A stretch of DNA of 64,000 nucleotides from Asterias rubens. Its lineage: Eukaryota > Echinodermata > Asteroidea > Forcipulatida > Asteriidae. Location of the stretch: NCBI RefSeq assembly GCF_902459465.1, contig NC_047076.1:11416146-11480145 (forward strand), given 5' to 3'. Of this stretch, positions 44,040 to 54,490 are shown piece after piece (the stretch's first letter is position 1; the number at the start of each line of letters is the position of its first letter). The position numbers were made by a program, and so were the translations under genes. The notes under the pieces are model-generated. The model was given only the letters and a program-made list of their open reading frames with translations, searched no databases and was not told the origin of the DNA.

Positions 44040-44880
44040 CAAACCATTAGTTGTTGTAATGCGCTTTTTCTGTCGCTTGGTGGATGTTGATGGAGTCTAG
44101 CGCAGCCTTAAATGACTTAAGGTCAGGTGCAGTACGGATGTCTTGGGGAAGTAGACTCCACTCTGGCAAGGTCTTGGGGTATAATGCGAACCGGTAACAG
44201 TCTTTGTGGGCACGGATTTGTTTATATGTATGCTGGCTACTAGATGATCTTGTGGTTGTACCGGTGCATGAGTTGAGATATTCCTTTATATTGTTAGGTG
44301 TTAAACCATGTGGTTCTTTGTCTGTAGACGGATGTTAAATGAGATTTAGTCCTTCTGTCCCGGAGTGATTCCCAGTTGAGGTTTCCTAGGATTGCAGTAA
44401 TGCTGGATTCACGGCTGTAATCACGAACTGTGAATCTGGCAGCCCGATTTTGGACCTGTTCAAGTTTCTTAATGTCTGTGTCGAAGTGGGGATCCCAGAT
44501 AGTAGAGCCATACTCGAGTAGTGGCCTGACTAGCGTTTTGTATGCTATTGCAATTACAGTAGTAGATGTTCCTCTTTAGGAGCCCTCATCCTGTTGGCCT
44601 TGGAGCTTATTTGACTAATATGTGTTGACCATTTCAGGTCGTGGCTGAGATCAATGCCTAGGTATGGGTGATGTTTAACTTCTGCAAGGTTTGAGTTGCC
44701 AATAATTTATGTTAGCTAGACACAATTGTTTTTTTCTTATGTGTAACCCTTAGCAAGTGGCACTTGGAGGTGTTGAAACAGAGCTGCCAATCAGTTTCCC
44801 ATCTGTTGAGGGTGTTGATGTTGTCACATTCACACATGCATACATACAGGACTAGCGCCCTCTAGAGTCTAACCCCTACT
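44040..44880 (-). mobile_element. Degenerate LINE fragment
   Basis: The - strand encodes YKTLVRPLLEYGSTIWDPHF, EQVQNRAARFTVRDYS and LGNLNWESLRDRR, the end of a non-LTR reverse-transcriptase ORF. Several frame breaks. Confidence 0.8.
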
Positions 44881-45080
44881 CATGTACCTTTCCATCAAGA
44901 TGGCAGCCAAGTGTTAACGTGATTAAAACTATCAAAGTTCATGATACAAGCTGAGTCCCTCTCTCTCTCTAAATGCCAGCAGGAGGCATTACATGGTGGC
45001 AGCGGTAAACTGAAGAGTTATGTGAGTAGCAAAACAAAGTCATCATATCAATAAAAGTGTGATTTTCTTGCCGTTTTCAG

Positions 45081-45123
45081 GAGGCATTACAGATGTCATT
45101 TTGGAGTGTAATCGAGTCCATAG
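45081..45123 (+). CDS. TPR gene small exon
   Basis: Acceptor GCCGTTTTCAG, 43 nt encoding EALQMSFWSVIESI, donor GTGAGG, phase 1. The split codon with the next exon gives Asp. Phase agreement is the main support. Confidence 0.6.
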
Positions 45124-48100
45124 GTGAGGTAATGTTGCTTGTTGTTGGTTAAAATTAAATAAACTTTAAAGGGTCTAGGTACTTTTTGTTCGCTTTCTAC
45201 TACCAATCTTCAAACGGAGTAAAGTTTAATGAATGTGAATTTGTGGTCCATCAAGAGGGACGTATCGATTTGTTTTAGACTGCCACAGCTGCTGTGCCGG
45301 TGAGCCATGGTCCACTTCTAGCTGGCGCAACCAGGTGTTGCGTGGTCGCCCTCTGGGTCTCTTCCAGGCTGGGCCGGGACGGATTCCCACTCGAGCGTTG
45401 ACGCTCAGCTTGAGGGGGGTATGTGCTGGAGTATATGCTTTACTATAATTCGTTCTCTTCACCCAGGGGTATAAATGGGTACCTGCGAGGGTAGGGGTTG
45501 ATATTGTGAGTGAAAAAGCCTTTAGAGCGCCATGGCAGCTCGGGGTTGAAATCCCCAGGGAGCTGAGAAAGTTTATAGGAATGTTATTGACTCGATGACA
45601 AGGGCAATAATGTAAATCGCATTGATTTGGTCAGTGTAATATGTGCTATAGAACTTGGTGGTTAAAGGCCCGGTCCCACTGCAGCGATAACGAGAACGAT
45701 AACGATAACGACACAAAGAGAACGCATTCCATTGGTTGAATGAGAGTGTGCATATTCTGCGTGGAGCAATTCAACCAATACAATGCGTTCTCTTTGCGTC
45801 GTGATAGTTAGCGTTTTCGTTATCGCTGCAGTGTGACTCGGCCTTAAGTCATCGGAGTGTGGGTTCGAATCCTGTTCAAGACATTTGTGTCCTTGAGCAA
45901 GATGCTTTACTACCAACCATGTAAAATGTCTGTCATCTATCACAGATGAGAGGATTTCCGAGGCCCAAGTTCTACTGCTGACCAATCTGCCTGCTGCGGC
46001 CACGTTACTTGAAGATACGCTTAGCTTCCCAGAAATATCTACTGAGCAGGTAAGTTTAAAGGCACTGGAGGTGTTTGGTAATTGTCGAAAACCAGTGTTC
46101 TCACTTGGTGTATCCCAACAAATGCATAAAGTAAACCTGCAAAAATTTTGGCTCAATTGGTCATCGAAGTGTCATGATAATAATGAAAGAAAGAACACCC
46201 TTTTTGAATAATATACATTCAGTGTGTGCTTTCAGATGCATATGAAGCCTTTTTATTTGACTGAGAAATTACCTCTTTCTTAAACACAAAGACAATGTTT
46301 TATCAATAGTTGCATTAGCAGTAAGTGCAGTTTTCCGCACTTAGTTGATCCCAGTTCTGTACCCCCCTTTTGCGTTTATCTTCTCTTTTTGACAGAAAGT
46401 GAAGTACAGTATATAGGATTTAAGGCATTGCATGGTGAGGTATCAATGTATATTTGGTTTGCGGTAACACGATGTGTGTATCTACTTGCCAGGTAGAGTT
46501 GTTCTTAGGGAACTGTCTTGCTTTACTCTACTGCCGTGGAGTAGATAATCGGAGGTTCGGGAGACTTCTCAGTTCTGAAAAGAACTGTCCTGCTTTTTAA
46601 CTATTACCAGGGCGGATGGTATAGAAATTAGACTAACTACTACTTTAGCTTATAGGATTGTAATTAACTGTACTGCCGCGGAGTCAGTTCTGAAATGGGT
46701 CTCAACTATCGACTAGCTTGCTCTAGTCATCGTCAGGAGACTGAAGAGGTAAGAGAAGAGTGGGCTTATTTATAGGGGTTCAGTGGATCCACTGCAGGTC
46801 AATCAATGCTCTGATTGGTTGTGTGGTTGGCGGGCTCAGGGCTATTGTTAGGGTTGGCCATTGTGTGAGAAACCTCTCGGGTGTAGTGAGGCGTGTCAGT
46901 AGGTTGGGGGTTGTTAGAGGAGGAGGGTGGTAGGATAGTATGCCAAATGCTGCTGATGAAATAGCCGATATCTTGTGGCACAGTGTCGTGTCTGTATTTT
47001 TTGATAGCTTCCCTTATGCGCCTTGTATACCAATGTCTCTCAGGTGCTATGATACGAGCCTGATCCCAATCTATGACATGGTCTAAATCGGTGGAGTGTT
47101 TGACAATGGCAGATTTGTCATATTCTCCTCTGCGGCCATGTGCTTTATGTTCTTTTAGCCAGGTAGTTAGGTCTCTACCGGTCTTGCCAATGTACACTTT
47201 ACCACAAGTACAAGGAATGCGATAGACCCCTGCCTGACTGCTAGAGTCATGCTTGTCTTTGTGAGTGTGTAGCTTAGTATCCAACTTGTTGTGAGTTCGG
47301 TAGTAGACCTTGATTTCGGCCTCACGGAGGATCCGTTGAATTTTGTGTGAGGTATGACCAATGTACGGAAGGACCGCAATGGGCATATCTTTGGATTGTG
47401 CAGACTGAGAGTTGTGTTTTGAAAGGGACTCTCTTTTGTTTGGTTTATACCCATTCTCTTTTAGCACTGTGTTAAGGTGCTCCAGTTCATTAGGTAAATG
47501 TTTCTTATCACAAATAATGTGTGCCCTTTGAAGTAGGGTCCGGTTCACTGAGGCTTTCACAGAAGGAGGATGGAATGATCGAGCGTTGAGGTAGCGGTCT
47601 GTATGGGTGGGTTTTCTGTACACGGAGTGTGCTAGAGAACCATCAGTCTTCTTTGAAATGAGTACATCAAGGAAAGGTAATGAATCGGATGTCTCAGTTT
47701 CCATGGTGAACTGAATGTTAGGGTGTTGGCGGTTAATGTGACTAAGGAAGTCATCAAGGTTTTCCAATCAATGTGACCAAATGATGAACGTGTCATCCAC
47801 ATATCGGAGCCAAAGTTTGGGTTTGAGTCGAGCGGTACCCAGGGCTTTCTGTTCAAAATCTTCCATGAAAATGTTCGCTAAGACTGGGGAAATAGGAGAC
47901 CCCATGGGAGTTCTTAAAGCCTGTCTGTAATATCCATCTCTCCATTGGAAGTATGTGGACTTCACGCATGTCATTAATAGATCATGAATCTGGTCTGGCG
48001 TTAGGCTGGTTCGATCGGTTAGAGTTTCATCTTGTTCTAGTACCGCTTTGGTTATTTGGCAAGCTTCATTGATGGGTACGTTAGTGAAAAGAGATTTGAC

Positions 48101-51100
48101 ATCAAAACTCACTAATATATCGGATGACTGTAATTCAGTTCCCTTGATAATATCGATAAACCCTGCTGAATTGGGTACATGGTGAGGTGTTTTGCCCACA
48201 AGTGGGTGTAAAAGTTTAGTCAAGTGTTGGGTGAGGTTTTAGGTAGGGGAACCTCGAGAGGAGACAATAGGGCGGAGCGGTTTATCTGGTTTGTGAATCT
48301 TTGACTGACCAAAGAATCTCGGGCACTTCGAGGCCGAAGGCCTGAGATGTCTGTACAATGGAGTGGGTATGGCAGTGCTACAGTTTAGGGAGAGGAGCAT
48401 GGCAGCGAGCTTCCTTTCAACTGATGGGATCGGGTTCTTCTTTAGGCGGACATAGGTATCTGTGTCAAGGATACTTTGAACCTTTTGATCATATTCAGTG
48501 CGGTCCATTACAACAGTGGCATTACCCTTGTCAGCCTTCAGGATGTGTATTGAGGGATCCCGGCGTAGGTCATTTATAGCCTGGAATTCTCGTTTCGATA
48601 GATTGGATTTAGGAGGTTTAGAATGTTTCAAGACCTCATGAATCTGAATACGGATGTCGCCTGCCTTTTGTTTGTCCAGCTTTCACTTGAAGTACCAAGT
48701 TTACATGTCCATTGGGCCACTTAGCAAAGGCCTGTAGGCTGCTCAACAAGAATATAAAGCAGCAAAGTCTACACCATTGGGTGCTAGCAACCTGCCAACA
48801 CCAAAGGAGGGTTCCCCATGGATCCATGCTGGGCCCTCTGATTCATCATTGAGGGAGATGCACTTTCAGGCAGCGTTGGACTTGGGGAATGCTCACCGTT
48901 TCCTCGGCAACTTGCAGGATGCCAAGACGTATCTTGACGAGGCTGAGGTGTTGGCCGTCGAGATGGGCGACGTGGACAAGATCCCCACGGCAACCATCCA
49001 TCACGGGGATTGGATTCTTGGGAGTGGACATCTGAAGGAGGCTATTGCCAAGGTTTTCCAGCCGCTGTTGAAACGGAATATGAGCGACAAGAATAGGGGG
49101 CTAATGTTACAGTCATTTGGAAATGCTTGTAGGTAAGTTTGTCGAAGCCACAGATCTATCTGGTTGTCTTTTTTTATGCTTCAAAATTTTAATTCAGATG
49201 CCCAATTTTATAGAGCTGCTTTCAAAACCCAAAAGTACCTAACACCAAACAATATTGCTTACCAGAATAAGTTTACCAGCCAAGATATTTTGTCATGTGT
49301 GCTATCTGTACCTGGTATCTTGTTTGGAATTGCTAAAAGCATGGAGTATTGCTCCATGCTAAAAGCAACAATTTTTTTCTTAAGCAGCTCTCTAAAATTT
49401 GGCCCTGGTAAACGTCATATGACATTTTTCAACCAATGGGATAAAACCAGCCTAAATTTATGATTGTTGCATTGCATTCCAGGGCTTCAGCAGACTTCGG
49501 AACAGCTAAAGAGTACTTAAGAGAAGCCATCGCTATCGCCGAGCGACTTGAAGATCCTGTTGCCGTGGCAGATCGCCATGGGGACTTGGGAACCACTTTT
49601 CGGTCGGAGGGGCGGTTCACTGATGCCTTTACCCATCAGAAAAAACAGTTTGTGTTTGCAAAACAAAGAGGCAAGTTTCATAGCGCTGCTTAACAGTCGA
49701 TTTTGTGCTTACTGTGCAATTTCTATTTCGTAGCGCTGCTAACCGTAAGCACATGAAAAGGCATGCTAACCTTCCGGTGCTTACCGCACGAAAATAAATG
49801 ACGTCACAATGCAAATCCATGGTAAACACGCAATGGCCGTCCAATTTTTCTGCTAACCTGTGAAATACGCTAAGGCTTAAGCAAATTTTTCTGCTACAGT
49901 AAGCGCGCAAATTTGCTTACAGTTAAGCAGCGCTATGAAATTGGGCTCTCTCGTTCATACCTGCTCTCCTTCCCTAGGTGACAGGCAGCTTTAGTGGTTT
50001 CCTGCTTCAACATTGGCTTCACTCATTACTCCATGAGCCCACTGGACTACGACATGGCCTTGGTCTGCCACGCCATACACTTGGAGCTCTCGGACAGGAT
50101 CGGATATGTTGATAACGTGAACGACCCTCTTACATTATACCTGGTCTTCTTCCCTAGGTGACCAGGCAGCTCTAGTGGTTTCCTGCTTCAACATTGGCTT
50201 CACTCATAACTCTATGAGCCCACCGGACTACAACTCGGCCTTGGTCTACCACGCAGTGCAGCTAGAGCTTTCTGACACTGACAGGATCGGAAATGTTGAT
50301 AACTGTGAACGACTCTCTTACATTATACCTACTCTCCTTCCCTAGGTGACCAGGCAGCTTTAGTGGTTTCCTGCTTCAATATCGGCTTCACTCTTTAATC
50401 CATGAGCCCACCGGACTACAACTCAGCCTTGGTCTACCACGCAGTACAGCTAGAGCTTTCTGACACTGACAGGATCAGAAATGTTGACAACTGTGTACGA
50501 CCCTCTTACATTATAGCTGCTCTCGTTCCCTAGGTGACCAGGCAGCTTTAGTGGTTTCCTGCTTCAACATCGACTTCACTCATTACTCCATGAGCCCACT
50601 GATCTACACATCAGCCTTGGTCTACCATGCAGGACAGCTAGAGCTTTCTGACACTGACAGGATTGGAAATGTTGATAACTGTGAACGATCCTGTTACATC
50701 ATACTTGTTCTTCTTCCCTAGGTGACCAGGCAGCTCTAGTTGTATCCTGCTTCAACATTGGCTTCACTCATTACTCCACGAGCCCACCGGACTACGACAT
50801 GGCCTTGGTCTACCACGCCATACACCTGGAGCTCTTGGACAGGATTGGAAATGTTGATAACTGTGAACGGCCCTCTTACATTATACCTGTTCTCCTTCCC
50901 TAGGTGACCAGGCAGCTTTAGTGGTTTCCTGCTTCAACATTGGCTTCACTCATTACTCTATGAGCCCACCGGACTACGACATGGCCTTGGTCTACCACGC
51001 CATACACCTGGAGCTGTCCGACAAGATCGGGTACTTGGCGATGAAGTTGCGTGCCTTAAACTGCCTCGGCAAGATATACACAGGTTTGAATTTTAAGTAT

Positions 51101-54100
51101 TATAAGTTATCACACACACGCTCATGGAATACGGAAAAATTAGCCCTGGCGGCCTTACACTTTCGTAATACTACAGCGACATCCTGGATATCAGGGTACA
51201 TTTCTGGGGCGGAAAATTTTCAAAGCTTCATAACTCAAATCTTACCTGCAAGAAAGCACTAATTTCAACAGATTCACACTCCATGGCAGCATATATTTTT
51301 CTGCGGTGGGTTTTGATCGTCATATATTCTTCAAAAATCCGTCATTTTCATGAAATAATGCAGCTCCCAACGTTACGGAATTCCCTTTTTTGTTCGTACT
51401 CTCACAGTCTGCCGTGTTTACGCAAGATGCGCAAATCTTGCATTGCGTTTGTGTGTTAATGCTGTGCAGTCAAGAGTATGGTGACCAAGAATTCATGCGT
51501 CTTGCAGAGCTGCCAACTAGTACGGATTTTCCGTATTTCATACGGAAATCAAACAGGAATACGGATGTACGAATATGCGTTTCAAAATACGTTTTTGGGG
51601 AAATCCGATCATACTTTGTTTTCTTTAAAATTTACGGAGAACCTATACACTGGCCTGCTATGCTGTGCATTTTTTTTCAGATGCCCTCCATAAATTTTAA
51701 TGCTGCGCGCGCTGAGTGTAAACCCTGAATTACTTTGCGCGACGCGCGCTAATGGCCCCCTGTAAAAACCGGGCGCTACACGCTGGCCATGCTTTGACCG
51801 TATGACGTGCGGTGCGTGCACATGCAATTGGATACGGGGTTACAATCGACACTCGTATACTTATGTATTGCTAGCTTTAAATCGATTACGGCTACAATAA
51901 TTTAAATCATAAAATTAATATTTACGCACAGTTATTGTGTTTTTCTCATGGGCATTTGTTGCAAATTTTATTCGATGACACTTTCGTTAAAATGAGACCT
52001 CGGAGAATTATCGCCAGGAAGGGCATTACATTTATTGTTGTATTTCAACAGCTTACCCAGATATAATTTTTTTAAAGGCCGAAACAATTACAAGAACTCC
52101 GGAATTAATACAATACTGTTTCCCAATTTTTAATTAAATAGTCAGGAGAGCAGCTTTACGCAAATATAAATAAATAAATAAATAATTAATTCTAAGGACG
52201 TATTGAAAAAGTCAAAGAAAATTATAACATTGAATGCACACTTTGAAATTACAAAATCCCCAATTTTGGAAGAAAAAACACACCCACCAAATAAAAGCAA
52301 CATCACGTAACCACCTAAAAAACGACAGCCTGCCAACAATATTATTTCCCGCCTTCTCTGAGTTCCCATGTGCGTGATTCCATTTTTTCCCTGGATCCAG
52401 ATTTTTATTGTACGGAATCCGATCAACATGCAGGGAACCAGCGACGCACATGTGGCATTTCTCACTTTACAATCTGTGCAACAGAGATGGAGCCGAGCAA
52501 ACTGCACCACGCCAGCTGGTAGCATGCCTAGTCTGGTTCTCTGACAACAGATCATTGATCTCCATTATACTGACGAATCTTCGATAGTCTAGTCGGAGAT
52601 TTTCGGGTCTGGGAACTAGACTAGTATCATGCTACATGCTCTGTGCACGTCGACCACATGCACACTAGCGGTTTCTGTAGAAAATACCACGATTGATTGA
52701 GCACTAAAATGGCTTCATTATCATCAACGTCGAAGAGTGCCAGAAAGCAAATGTTCAAAAAGGAATATTCTAAGAAGTGGTCATGCATTTCATCCTCCAG
52801 ACGGGACGAGTACAGCACGAGGTGTACACTTTGTTCATCTGACTTTTCCATTAGCCACGGAGGTGCGAATGACATTCAAATCCACGTGAAATCGAAGAAA
52901 CACCAGTCTGCCGTTAGATCGTCAAAAAGTACTGGTAACATCGCCGAGTTCTTGCAGCCGAAAGACTTTTCAGATAACTTTCCGTATGGCGCCACCACTT
53001 TTTCACTCATTTTTACAAAAAGGGATATATCAATCAGGTAAATTAGATACTATATTATTTTATTTCGAATGAAAAAGTGGTGGCGCCATACGGAAACTTT
53101 TCCGACTTTTCAGTCATCAGAGCAGAGACTCTAATGACACAATTTTTAATAGAGCATAATCTGCCTTTTGCTGCTGCTGATCACTTGACTGACCTTGTGA
53201 AAGTGATGTTTCCAGACAGTTCTATAGCACCCGACAATCTCCTTCAAAACTGCAAAAAGGCAGCTGCAGTCTACAACAGGCAGTAAATCTTGTAGGTTTG
53301 AATTGTGAGGCCATTAGCTGTGATTATACGATAAGAATAGCATGCGTAAAGGTAGCTAAAGTACCAAAGGGTAGTCGAGTTGTGTCGCGCAGAAAAATAC
53401 TTATTTCATTGGCAGAATACTGATTTTTAGGCTTCAGAATACTGATTTTCTCAATTTAAGGTTGGCAGCTCTGGTCTTGCATCATGCGTCTTGCATGCGA
53501 ATGTATACGCAGACGCACGGCAACAGACAATACTGTGAGAAAACGATGAAAACAGGATTTTTTTAACGTTGGGAGCTGCATTATTTCACGAAAATGACGG
53601 ATTTGTGAGGAATATATGAGGACCAAAACCCACCGCAGAAAAATGTATGCCGCCATGGAATGTGAATCTAATGAAGTTAGTGGCTTGTTGCAGGTAAGAT
53701 TTGAGTTATGAAGCTTTGAAAATGTTCCGCCCCAGTAACAGGCCTCAATAGTTAGGACTCTGTATCTGTGTACAGAGGAAGAGTCCTATATAGGGAAAAA
53801 TAACGGAAAAATATAGTGCGTCTGCATCTCACATCCAACAAGACCTCGGCCTTGGACCTCTTTGGATATGGGACGTTGTTGTGCTATATTTTTCCTATTG
53901 TGCTATATAAAGGAAGCCACTATCAGATAGCACCCCCAGGGATAATTACTTTAAAGAAGTCAATAATTATTTGAAAATCAAAATCATTTTTGATTTGTGT
54001 CTGTTCTTCTCTTCATCATCAGCTCTGAAGGGCAATGAGGCGGCCATCTTGCTCCTTGTGGAATGCTTGGAAGTCCACAGTCAAACGGGAAACCATCGCG

Positions 54101-54148
54101 GACTGGGCATAGCCTACGGGAACATCGGTACGGTGTACCGAGCCATGG
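45081..54148 (+). CDS. TPR-repeat protein, six recognised exons (both ends incomplete)
   Basis: Protein-interaction scaffold of tetratricopeptide repeats; I do not recognise the specific family member. Exons 45081-45123, 45946-46049, 48870-49132, 49483-49670, 50904-51083 and 54023-54148 join with matching phases (0/1, 1/0, 0/2, 2/1, 1/1, 1/1), giving about 301 codons without stops. TPR-type helices: ALDLGNAHRFLGNLQDAKTY, EAIAIAERLEDPVAVADRHG, DMALVYHAIHLEL and LGIAYGNIGTVYRAMG. The first two exons encode a non-TPR lead-in (WSVIESIDERISEAQVLLLT). The intron after exon 2 holds an antisense Penelope element. The intron after exon 4 uses a GC donor inside an M4 MITE, followed by five decayed copies of exon 5. 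The intron after exon 5 holds a 2.5 kb hAT/foldback nest. Start and end exons are not established. A candidate last exon is at 54949-55136. Confidence 0.78.
45226..45440 (-). mobile_element. LINE ORF2 tail fragment
   Basis: The - strand encodes RPGPAWKRPRGRPRNTWLRQ and LEVDHGSPAQQLW, a common C-terminal signature of non-LTR ORF2 proteins. Truncated on both sides. Confidence 0.6.
45455..45660 (+). mobile_element. SINE body fragment
   Basis: TTCACCCAGGGGTATAAATG, ACCTGCGAGGGTAGGGGTTG and CCCCAGGGAGCTGAGAAAGT match the SINE body at 59.8 kb. The tRNA head is absent. Confidence 0.75.
45664..45847. mobile_element. MITE with TTAA flanks
   Basis: AAGGCCCGGTCCCACTGCAG start, CTGCAGTGTGACTCGGCCTT end, TTAA on both sides. 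Confidence 0.78.
45848..45920 (+). mobile_element. SINE head fragment
   Basis: GTGTGGGTTCGAATCCTGTT, GTGTCCTTGAGCAAGATGCT, cut off about 25 nt before a TPR exon. Confidence 0.65.
45946..46049 (+). CDS. TPR gene exon
   Basis: Acceptor TCTATCACAG, encodes DERISEAQVLLLTNLP, AAATLLEDTLSFPEISTEQ, donor GTAAGT, phase 0 out, joining directly to AALDLGNAHRFLG of the next exon. Confidence 0.7.
46058..46320 (+). mobile_element. M2-type MITE fragment
   Basis: TAAAGGCACTGGAGGTGTTT start and AACCAGTGTTCTCACTTGGT body. Truncated before the Penelope terminal repeat. Confidence 0.65.
46412..48640 (-). mobile_element. Penelope-like retroelement, 5'-truncated, with terminal repeat
   Basis: - strand frame from about 48631 to 46799 encodes reverse transcriptase then a GIY-YIG endonuclease. 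RT landmarks: ILKADKGNATVVMD, LVSFDVKSLFTNVPI, TPMGSPISPVLANIFMEDFE and LRYVDDTFI (catalytic Asp pair). The endonuclease starts GVYRIPCTCGKVYIGKTGRD. The frame has two in-frame stops (TAA near 48239 and TGA at about 47770), with no frameshift, so the copy is recently dead. Downstream 46412-46798 is the Penelope terminal repeat with a hammerhead-like core. It lies antisense in a TPR-gene intron. Confidence 0.9.
46706..46736 (-). ncRNA. Hammerhead-ribozyme-like core in Penelope terminal repeat
   Basis: - strand CUGACGA followed by a 6-bp stem II (GACUAG/CUAGUC) and GAUAG where the active core has GAAAC. Penelope-like elements are known to carry hammerhead motifs in their terminal repeats. This copy has one core change and is probably inactive. 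Confidence 0.5.
48870..49132 (+). CDS. TPR gene exon: two TPR units
   Basis: Acceptor CACTTTCAG. Encodes AALDLGNAHRFLGNLQDAK, EAEVLAVEMGDVDKIPTA, HLKEAIAKVFQPLLKRN and GLMLQSFGNACR. Donor GTAAGT, phase 2. Confidence 0.82.
49201..49405. mobile_element. M4 MITE in TPR intron
   Basis: CCCAATTTTATAGAGCTGCT start and AGCAGCTCTCTAAAATTTGG end. Confidence 0.78.
49483..49670 (+). CDS. TPR gene exon with GC donor
   Basis: Acceptor GCATTCCAG. Encodes ASADFGTAKEYLREAIAIAE, VAVADRHGDLGTTFRSEG, FTDAFTHQKKQFVFAKQR. It ends AG|GCAAGT, a strong GC-type donor, phase 1. No GT donor in phase is present nearby. The donor lies within the left end of an M4 MITE. Confidence 0.75.
49671..49947. mobile_element. M4-type MITE that supplies a splice donor
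   Basis: GCAAGTTTCATAGCGCTGCT start and AGCAGCGCTATGAAATTGGG end. It begins at the last base of a TPR exon, so the GCAAGT donor is MITE sequence. Confidence 0.72.
49978..50903 (+). pseudogene. Tandem array of five decayed copies of the next TPR exon
   Basis: Five units of 180-189 bp start at CCCTAG|GTGAC (exon-equivalent starts near 49978, 50158, 50346, 50533 and 50721). Each includes the acceptor and most of the exon but lacks the end of the exon and its donor. Unit 1 has a 1-nt deletion (GTGACAGG for GTGACCAGG). Unit 3 has a stop soon after FNIGFTL. Only the sixth unit (50904-51083) continues into KLRALNCLGKIYTG and a donor. Units 2-4 carry a shared SDTDRIGN-type end, so they spread from one truncated parent. 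Confidence 0.8.
50904..51083 (+). CDS. TPR gene exon: intact member of the array
   Basis: Encodes GDQAALVVSCFNIGFTHYS, PPDYDMALVYHAIHLELSDK and LRALNCLGKIYT. Acceptor CTTCCCTAG, donor GTTTGA (weak), phase 1 in and out. Confidence 0.75.
52709..53286 (+). pseudogene. BED-type zinc-finger ORF of the hAT element, split by an M6 MITE
   Basis: ATG at 52709 opens MASLSSTSKSARKQMFKKEY, KKWSCISSS, then CTLCSSDF and HVKSKKH (C-x2-C...H-x5-H BED finger). After the insertion the same protein resumes with AETLMTQFLIEHNLPFAAAD and FPDSSIAPDNLLQNCKK, ending in TAA. The frame continues exactly if the 132-bp element plus one 8-bp duplication (52972-53111) is left out, giving 145 codons. Such BED plus short coiled domains head hAT transposases of marine animals. 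The catalytic part is missing. Confidence 0.8.
52972..53103 (-). mobile_element. M6 MITE inserted in BED ORF
   Basis: Opposite orientation. Target duplication GACTTTTC at 52964-52971 and 53104-53111. First base is A instead of G. Interrupts the hAT BED ORF. Confidence 0.92.
54023..54148 (+). CDS. TPR gene exon
   Basis: Acceptor CATCATCAG. Encodes LKGNEAAILLLVECLEVHSQ and LGIAYGNIGTVYRAM, a clear TPR helix pair. Donor GTACGT, phase 1. Confidence 0.8.
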
Positions 54149-54206
54149 GTACGTTGTGTAATGTTTGTTATTGAGACATTAATGAGCCAGTCAGCATTCT
54201 CCCTTA

Positions 54207-54490
54207 AGGCAGTGGACATTATTGGTTATAGTCAAAGACTAGCCTTCACAGTTGGTGTATCTCAACATATGCATACAATAACGAACCTGTGAAAATTTGA
54301 GCTCAATTGGTCATTGAACTTGCGAGATATGAATGAAAAAAAAGAAAAAACCTTGTCACACGAAGGTGTGTGCGTTTAGATGGTTGATTTTGAGACCTCA
54401 AGTTCTAAATCTGAGGTCTCGAAATCAAATTCGTGGAAAATTACTTCTTTCTCGGAAACTATGGCACTTCAGAGGGTGCCGTTTCTCTGG
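54207..54490 (+). mobile_element. M1 MITE, right end lost
   Basis: TAAGGCAGTGGACATTATTG start, GAGACCTCAAGTTCTAAATC centre, broken after GCACTTCAGAGGGTGCCGTT. Confidence 0.78.

Larger units (their letters stand above)
51506..53472 (+). mobile_element. hAT-type element, internally deleted
   Basis: Ends AGAGCTGCCAAC and GTTGGCAGCTCT are inverted. Flanks CGTCTTGC / GGTCTTGC agree in 7 of 8 positions, as expected for an old 8-bp hAT target duplication. The only coding content is a BED-finger ORF; no hAT catalytic domain is visible, so the copy is non-autonomous. Confidence 0.7.
51204..53735. mobile_element. Large foldback element with about 240-bp inverted ends
   Basis: Left end CTGGGGCGGAAAATTTTCAA and right end TTGAAAATGTTCCGCCCCAG face each other. 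The inverted match continues through TCATAACTCAAATCTTACCT and the CCATGGCAGCATATATTTTT region to about 51440 / 53480. It sits in the intron between the last two TPR exons and is split internally by the hAT element. Confidence 0.75.

Noticed and set aside
49978-50903. CRISPR-like array of about 185-bp units
   Set aside because: Units are decayed exons in animal DNA with no short conserved repeat/unique spacer structure.
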